A DNA stretch of 64,000 nucleotides from contig CM037588.1 in the NCBI GenBank assembly GCA_021018995.1, positions 92,292,765-92,356,764 of the forward strand, read 5' to 3'. Below are positions 52,701 through 60,456 of the stretch, one piece after another. Every line of letters starts with the position of its first letter. Position 1 is the first letter of the stretch. Origin of the DNA: Chloranthus sessilifolius. Lineage: Eukaryota; Streptophyta; Magnoliopsida; Chloranthales; Chloranthaceae. Both the position numbers and the translations under genes were made by a program. The notes under the pieces are model-generated. The model saw only the letters and a list, made by a program, of their open reading frames with translations. It made no database searches and was not told the DNA's origin.

Positions 52701-55700
52701 AGAGGAGATTTGGCAGGTTATTAGATATGGGGCCAAGAATAAAGCCCCAGGGCCTGATGGTTTCACAATGGAATTCTTCAGGTGTTTCTGGCCGACGATT
52801 AAGGATGATCTGCTGGGGGTGCTGTTGGAGTTCCACTCTTCTGGGTTTATAGGGCGCAGTCTCAATTCTACGTTCATCACCCTCATTCCCAAGAAGGAGG
52901 GGGCTGATGATATAGCTGATTTTCGACCTATAAGTCTCACTAATTGCCTGTATAAAATTATTGCCAAGGTCTTGGCTAACCGTCTTAAGCCGGTTATGGG
53001 TGCCATTATCTAAGAAAATCAAGGGGCTTTCGTGACAGGTCGTCAACTTCTCGATCAAGTCGTGCTGGCGCAGGAGACCATTCACTCTGCTCATCTTGAT
53101 CGCATACCGGCTGCCCTTTGGAAGGTGGATATGGAGAAAGCTTACGATCGGGTAAGCTGGGACTGCCTTGATTATATGTTGTGCATGCTGGGTTTTAGGG
53201 TGATTTGGAGGAAATGGATGAGGGGCTGTTATTCCTCGGCCTGGTTCTCAATCCTTGTCAATGGTACACCAGTTGGTTACTTCAAAAGTTCTCGTGGTCT
53301 TCGTCAAGGGGATCCTCTATCTCCGTTTCTTTTTAATATGGTGGGAGAAGCACTATCGGGGCTGATCACCAAGGCCAGGCTATCTAACTTCATAACTTGT
53401 GTGATGGTGGGATCTCATGGCAAATACATCTCGCATCTCCAGTTTGCGGATGACACGTTAATCTTTGGGCAGGCTGATGTTCGGGAATTTAAGTCTTTGG
53501 CTGATGTCATTTCCATTTATGAAGCGGTTTCGAGCCAACGAATCAATTTGTCAAAATCTGTGATAACGGGTATTGGCACTGATGCTGCTCTTTTAGAAGA
53601 GTTAGCACTTACTGTGAATTGTGTTGGAGGCTTTCTCCCTATTCGTTACTTGGGCCTACCTCTTGGTCTGAGAGCTCCCACAGCTAGGGAGTGGGATCCG
53701 GTTGTGCAGAGGTTCGAGCAATGATTGTCGACTTGGAAAGGAAAGTTGCTAAGCAGTGGAGGGCGTCTTGTGCTGCTCAAATCGGTTTTGACGTCGATGC
53801 TTATTTTTTATATGTTTATGTTTAAATGCCCGATGAAAGTCATCAAGCGCCTTGAACAAGTCCAAAGGCTCTTTCTATGGGAGGGCTCTGGGACTTCTAG
53901 ACGGTATCATCTGGTCAATTGGGATACCGTAGTGTTGCCAGTCTATAATGGAGGTCTAGGCATCCGCAGTTTGAAGTGGACTAATATTGCGCTGCTCGGT
54001 AAGTGGTTTTGGCGGGCGAGGAGGGAAGAGGAAGTGAATAGCCTATGGTGTGTGGTGCTAAGTGAGAAGTACGGTAACTCAGTCGGTAACTGGGGCATTT
54101 CGGTGACCTCTCACAGGGGCACTTCGGCTTGGTGGAAGGCTATGTGCAGTACGCGGGATTGTTTTACCAGAGGCTTGAGATACAGCTGGGATTGTGGCAC
54201 TCGGATAAGCTTTTGGGAGGATATCTGGGTGGACCGCGAGCCACTAAAATTTTTCTTTCCGGATATCTATTCTATTTCGGTGAATCCTCATGGCTTGATT
54301 GATGAGTTTTTCTCCGAGTCTGAGGGGGGGGGAGACTGTGGACTGTTACTACTAGAAGACTGTTGAGGGATGAGGAGGTGATGTTGTTTTCTAACCTGAT
54401 GCAATTGATTTATGAAGCCCAGCACAATCCGGTTGGGTGTGACCAGCTTAGGTGGAGCCCTAGTAGAGAGGGTTTGTTCTCTGTTAAGTCCTACTATAAG
54501 ATGTTGTCCTCTCGACCCTTGATCAGGTTTGTTGGTGCTGGGTTGTGGAAGGAGGCCATTCCGGCTAAAATCAAGTTCTTTATGTGGACTTTGTTCAAAG
54601 CAAGGATATTAACGATGGATCAGCTCAAACGTCGGGGGAAAGAGATCCAGAATTGCTACGTGATGTGTAATATGGAGGAGTTCGCTGCTCATCTTTTGCT
54701 GCACTGTAAGGTGGCCCATGAGATCTGGTGTATTATCGTTAAATCCTTCGACATGTGTTGGGTGAAGCCGGCGATGCCTTTTTGTCAATTCCTGATGTGG
54801 GAATCAGTTCGCTTCGATGGCCCTATGTTTTAATACTAGAGGGTTGCCCCTTTCGCTGTGTTCTGGACTGTGTGGGGCGAAAGAAACCGACGGATTTTTG
54901 AGAATAAAAGTCGCTCAGTGGGGCTGATAATGAAGCAGGTCCGCGACCTGATGTGGCTCTAGGTTGCTAAAGGGGGAGTGGAGTCAGGGTGGGATGTTTT
55001 TATGTGGGATCCGGGTTTAATTTGTGGGGTGTGAGAGTGGTGGGAGTCGTTTGTAGTTTTCATTTTTTTACTGTTTTTTGGTCGTGTCTGTTTGTATTGG
55101 TGTTTCATCAGCGTCTTACTGTTTATCAATATAAATTCCTTATTACCGATCAAAAAAAAAAAGAGAGAATGACCTAAATTGTCTTAAAGATAATTTGAGC
55201 ATAGTAGCAATCATCATCAAGTTATGTTTAAGATTTCCAAAGAGTTAATCTGCTACAAGTTGCTAAACTAGTACACTCAAAAACCTCCCAAGATGATCAA
55301 TTTTTAATGCTACCCACTTCAACATCATGCAATGAAATGGTGCCATCTTCAAGCCCAACAGCTATTGCTTTACCATCAGGTCGCCAACATAAAGATGTTA
55401 TGCATCTCCCTAGAGAAGATGAAGGATATGTTAGTAGGTATGCAAACAACAAAAAGTATATGAGGTTTATAATTTCTTGATTATAAAATTTACAAATGTA
55501 AGAACCGTAAGAAAATATAGCATGTTGAATGCAAGCAATACCATGTTGTATGAACCTAATAGAAAGCCATGCTGATTTTAAACATGGTTTTAGCAAATCA
55601 ACAATTTAGCATATATAAGGCGAAAAAGAAAAACATGACATAGTAAGATGATCCAATCAAAAGGTGCCAAAATAAAACACTATTATAGAATAAAATAAGG

Positions 55701-58700
55701 TATCAATTCACTCCATGAAAAATATAGCAGCTCTACAAACTAACCACTATTGGGACATGATCTCTCTTCCACTAGGGAAGAAGATAGTTAGATGTGATCA
55801 TCTTTTCCATAAAGCAACCACACTTGGGATGGGTCTTATTGGCTTGATCATAGGGCCACTATAGCTCATGTACAAAGGTGATTTTCATTAGAGTTCCCAT
55901 TTCTCTCGTGCAAATTAGAATTGGTTGGTTCATCATCTCAATATAAAGAATGCCTTCTTTCATGATCTCATAGGGAGGTGTACATGGATCCTCCACTTAG
56001 ATTCCTGCTTCAAAGAGAGACAGGGAAAGTGTGTCGACTTTGAAGGTAAGTAGAGGGCTACGTTGAGCCACCTTGCTTGCACACAAATCTAACAACCAGC
56101 TGCGAGAATAAGTATATCGCAATGCAGATCTTTTTGGTCAGATTTCATCAGGGGACCAATTGGGGCTTATTCTGCAATCCAATTTCCTTAACTCATTTTG
56201 TAAACTGAATGAGTTGCTCCTGCAGTCTTGATTTATGGTTTAAAGCAGTCACCCAGAGCATGATTTTATCATTTACAATGGAGTGAATATTGACATAGGA
56301 TTTTGAAGATGTCACTGGACTCACTCCAATTACACAGTCTTCATTAACTCGAGCTCTATTAGCGGATGATCCTCCTTGTCTTGTCGATGATATAATTCTC
56401 AAAGGAGAAGACTCTTCTTTTATCTATCATGTGAAGTGCGAGCTCGGTTATATTTTTAAAGTAAAATGTTTGAGCAGTTTAAAGTACTTTATGGAACTTG
56501 GGGTAGCTCATTCCAAGAGAAGAATCTTTTCCTCACAGAGAAAATATGTTATTGATCTTCATAGTGACATTAGTATGTGATGGTGATGTCTGTGTGTGTG
56601 TGTGTCCATGTAATAGATAGTTTGATGTGTAGTAGATAATTCTATAAATAGTATATATAATAATGAAAATGGTGTAGAGGCTCATCTCTTACGACCCTAA
56701 TTTTCCTTCATCTCTCTTCCCTTTCTCCTTCCTCTAACAAAACCTAACCATAATTGATTATCTTCATTTTATCTAAATTGATTAGCTTCATTTCATCTGT
56801 ATGCTTGGGTGTAAGCCAGCTACATCTCGTATGGATTAGAAGCATTCTCTGCATGACAGCGAGAGTGATATGTTTCGTACGAGGGATGCATGTTCCCCAG
56901 TCCTATTGGTCTGTTGCTTTACTTACTGCAACTCATCTCATTATCCATTCTGAGTCGAGTCTTGAAGGCCAAACTTCTTCTCATATTCAGGGGCTTAATG
57001 TTACTTTAGTTGAGATTGAGACAAAGTCTTTGGGCGTACTTGTTTTGTTTAAGACATTCATCCACAAAGACAAACTTGATGACAAAGTATTCAGTGTGTG
57101 TTTCTTGGATACTCTAGCTTATCTAAAGAATATCGTGTTATGATCTTAAGACTAGGTGATTGGTTGTTTCTATGCATATTACCTTCTTTGAGGATATTCC
57201 TTATTTCTCTGGTGGGTATCATATGAAGCTAACTCCTTCATCCTCTCCTCCTAAAGAACCATCTCTAGTTTGTCCTCTCCCAGTGCTATCTCCTCCTACA
57301 GGTCTTTCTCCAACTCATCCACCCTCTACGAGTGGTCGTTTTGCTCTTAGGAATACCTATCAACGGAGAAGCAAGTAAATGCCTCCCACTCATACTCTTG
57401 TGCCACCTAACCACCTGGACTCATGTCCCTTAGATGTACCAGCCTCTTCTTCCCCTTTTGCTTCTATTATTGTGTCCTCTAATCTAGTAGTGGATGACCT
57501 CTCCTTACCTATGGTCATTCATCGTAAAGGATAAAGGAGTCGTGTTACTGCTCACCCTATTGCTCGATATGTTTCATATCAGGCATGTGTCAAAATCTCG
57601 ATTTTCTTATACTTACCATCCACCATCAAAACTAAGACGATACGTATCAGTCTCGCCGGTACATTCAATGTATCGGTGATACAATGAAAAAAATACATAT
57701 ATTGTACCACTATCCAACAACATACCCAATGCATGGTGTACCGCAGGCCAGCGATACCGGTACATCTTGAACGATACATGCCGGTATCATCAAAAATTTT
57801 GACCCATGATATTAGGGGCTCTCTCTCCTTCATATCATGCATCCTTGGCCAGAGCATCCATTGTTTCTATTCCCAGGTCGATCAGTGAGGTTCTTCGGCA
57901 TCCCTCTTGATTTACGACTATTCATGAAGAAATGAAGGCTCTCAAGAAGAATCAGGCATGGGAGCATGTTAATCTCCTTCCTGACAAACGCCCAGTTGAT
58001 TGTAGATGTGTGTTTGCAATCAAATTTAAAGAAGATGGTACAGTGGAGCATTATAAAGTTCGGCTAGTGGCCAAAGGATTTACTCATATGCCTAGATAAA
58101 ATTTCACCGCTACCTTTGAGTTTATTGCAGCTCACTGCGGTATGTGTCATCATCTCTTTAGCGGCCCACTATCATTGGCCCTTTTACAAGCTCGATGTTA
58201 AAAATATCTTCCTTCATGCGCATTTGAGCGAGGAGATCTACATGGATCCCCCACCTAGCTATCATCTTCAGAAGAGTATTCTGGAAAGGTTTGTCAACTT
58301 CACAAATCGATTGGTTGATTGCAGCAGTTTCCCAAGTCTTAGTTTTAGATATTTAGTACGGTTATTCTCACTATGGGTTTTATCAGTTGTCATTCCAACA
58401 ATACATGCATTATTCATACTGGATTAGGAGGCTAGAGGACTATCTTATCGGTGTATGTTGATCGCTATAGTCACCAGGGATGACATTGTCTTTATCACTC
58501 ATGTAATTAAGTAGAGTATTTAAAGTAAAAGGCTTGGGGGGTCGTCAGGCATTCGGTATAGAAATTTCTCGCTCTCCTCGTGAGATATCTCTCACGGAGT
58601 AAATATGCTATTGACTTGTTGCAGGACACTGGAAATTTGGTATGTAAGCATCATCTTCATGTCGATACTTCAGAGCTCCTTTCTGGTCCATCCAAGTATC

Positions 58701-60425
58701 GACGTCTCGTTCGCATCTTATCTATCATATTAATACCAGGCTAGATCTTACATTTTCTGTTCATGAATGCACCACGGGCGTCACACATGGATGTTGTACA
58801 TCGCATATTACGCTATAGTAATTCACCTTAAATAGGGCTTTTCTACTCTGATGTTGGGCATTCATCCCTCAGCTCCTATAGTGATGTCAATTACGTTGAG
58901 TTCCTACTGATCGTCATTCCACCTCCGAATATTGCGCTTTCCTTAGAGGTAACGCAGTAGTGTGAAAAAGTAGGAAGCAAGATGTGATCGCCAAATTAAG
59001 TGTTGAGTCAAAGTATAGGGTTATGGCATGGGGCATGTGAAAACTCTTATAGTTGTTTTCCCTTCTCACTGAGCTTAGATCACTCCCATCCATTCCTATA
59101 TCATTGCATTGTGATAATAAGGCAGTTATAGATATTGTTGTTGATTCCATTCTCCATGAGAGAACCAAGCACATTGAAGTAGACATTCACTTCCTTCTGG
59201 AAAAGCTACAAAGTGGCATCATTGACATTGCTAAAGTATCTTCTTTAGATCAGTAGGCAGATAGCTTCAGCAAGCACTTGGTTCCTCACAACCTCAAAGC
59301 ATTCTTATTAAGTTGGACATGATGGATATCTATGCACCAACTTGAGGGGGGGTATTGGATAAGTACATTGGTAATATGGTATGATGGTGGTGTGTTGGAC
59401 ATAATATTGGGTGTGTGTGCAATGTAAGAGTATTGTCATCTAACGGTTTTAATATAATGGCCTATAGGCCTCCACTCTCTGTCTCTCCCTCCCTCCCTCT
59501 CTCTCAATTTTTATCCCTATGTTGGTATAGAAAATTAAGTGCAACGAGCTGAATCAAAAAGTAATAGAGTATAATTTGTACTTAAAATATTGAATGAATC
59601 TACTTCTTAACACACGCATATCAGCATATGAGACTCAGGAGTCAGGACGCTACCTCAAACGTGAGGTTTTCACACTACCCTCAAACCTGTTGGACACCAC
59701 GTGGCACCCAACATGCCCAAGGTCGATCATGTGCCATATAAAGAAGAAAAAGGATGATTATCCACCGTTGAATATTGGGTAAAAGTTGGAAAAAAATTAA
59801 TGCACCGTGTTTGTGAAGCGAACCTCTAAGTGTGGTCTATGATTTGAAGGACAAAAAAGCCTTTGAGAAAAAACAATTCTAAAAAGGATTGGCTCTTGGA
59901 GGATGCAGTGTAACTCGCGATCCACATGCCCCGTGACATGTGATCTAGAACTCAAAGGTAGCATGAAAAGGCTACCCTCGACGGTACTGCCCCTTTATCC
60001 TATATGAGGCCGGGGACGCTTCCCTGAAGATAGTGTGTTAAAACTAAATTTGAAGCACTTGAGTGCCACGTAAAACCCAACGCGAGGATCAAGGTCAATC
60101 GGTACTAATTTCTAACAACTCTGTAATAATATAATTAAGCAATGTTGTACTAAAACGAGGGTAGGAAATTAGAGCCCTAATTTATCATAAATGATACAAT
60201 GATTTATCAATCAAAGATTTAAAAAACGAAACGATAAAAGAGATGAAGAATGAGGTAGGAAAATGTTGAATACCAGGGGAGATGGTCCATAACCTCTGCC
60301 AATTGAATCGATGCAGAAGAATCTTCGAGTCCCCAGTGACCATCGCCAGCAAATCCTTCTCGGGATTCCACTCGGCGATTTTGATCTTACAAGTTTCAAT
60401 ATAAACAAATTCAGGAAAAAAGAAA

Positions 60426-60456
<31 letters not shown>

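Larger units (their letters stand above)
48795..55165 (+). mobile_element. L1-like LINE, near full length, TSD GAATGACCTAATTG-like
   Basis: GAATGACCTAATTG at 48781-48794 recurs as GAATGACCTAAATTG at 55167-55181 right after the poly-A tail (55152-55162). Between them are ORF1 (about 48960-51383), an endonuclease region (51414-52090), RT (52384-54350) and a zf-RVT tail (54363-54833), then a 3' UTR ending ATTCCTTATTACCGATC. Stops and frameshifts break both ORFs. It lies in APC4 intron 3, antisense to the gene. Confidence 0.92.

Noticed and set aside
55316-55320. Alternative APC4 exon 3 donor 4 bases downstream (GAAGTGG followed by GTAGC)
   Set aside because: It would shift the phase and break the HDVE-NGRLLRS continuity expected for APC4.
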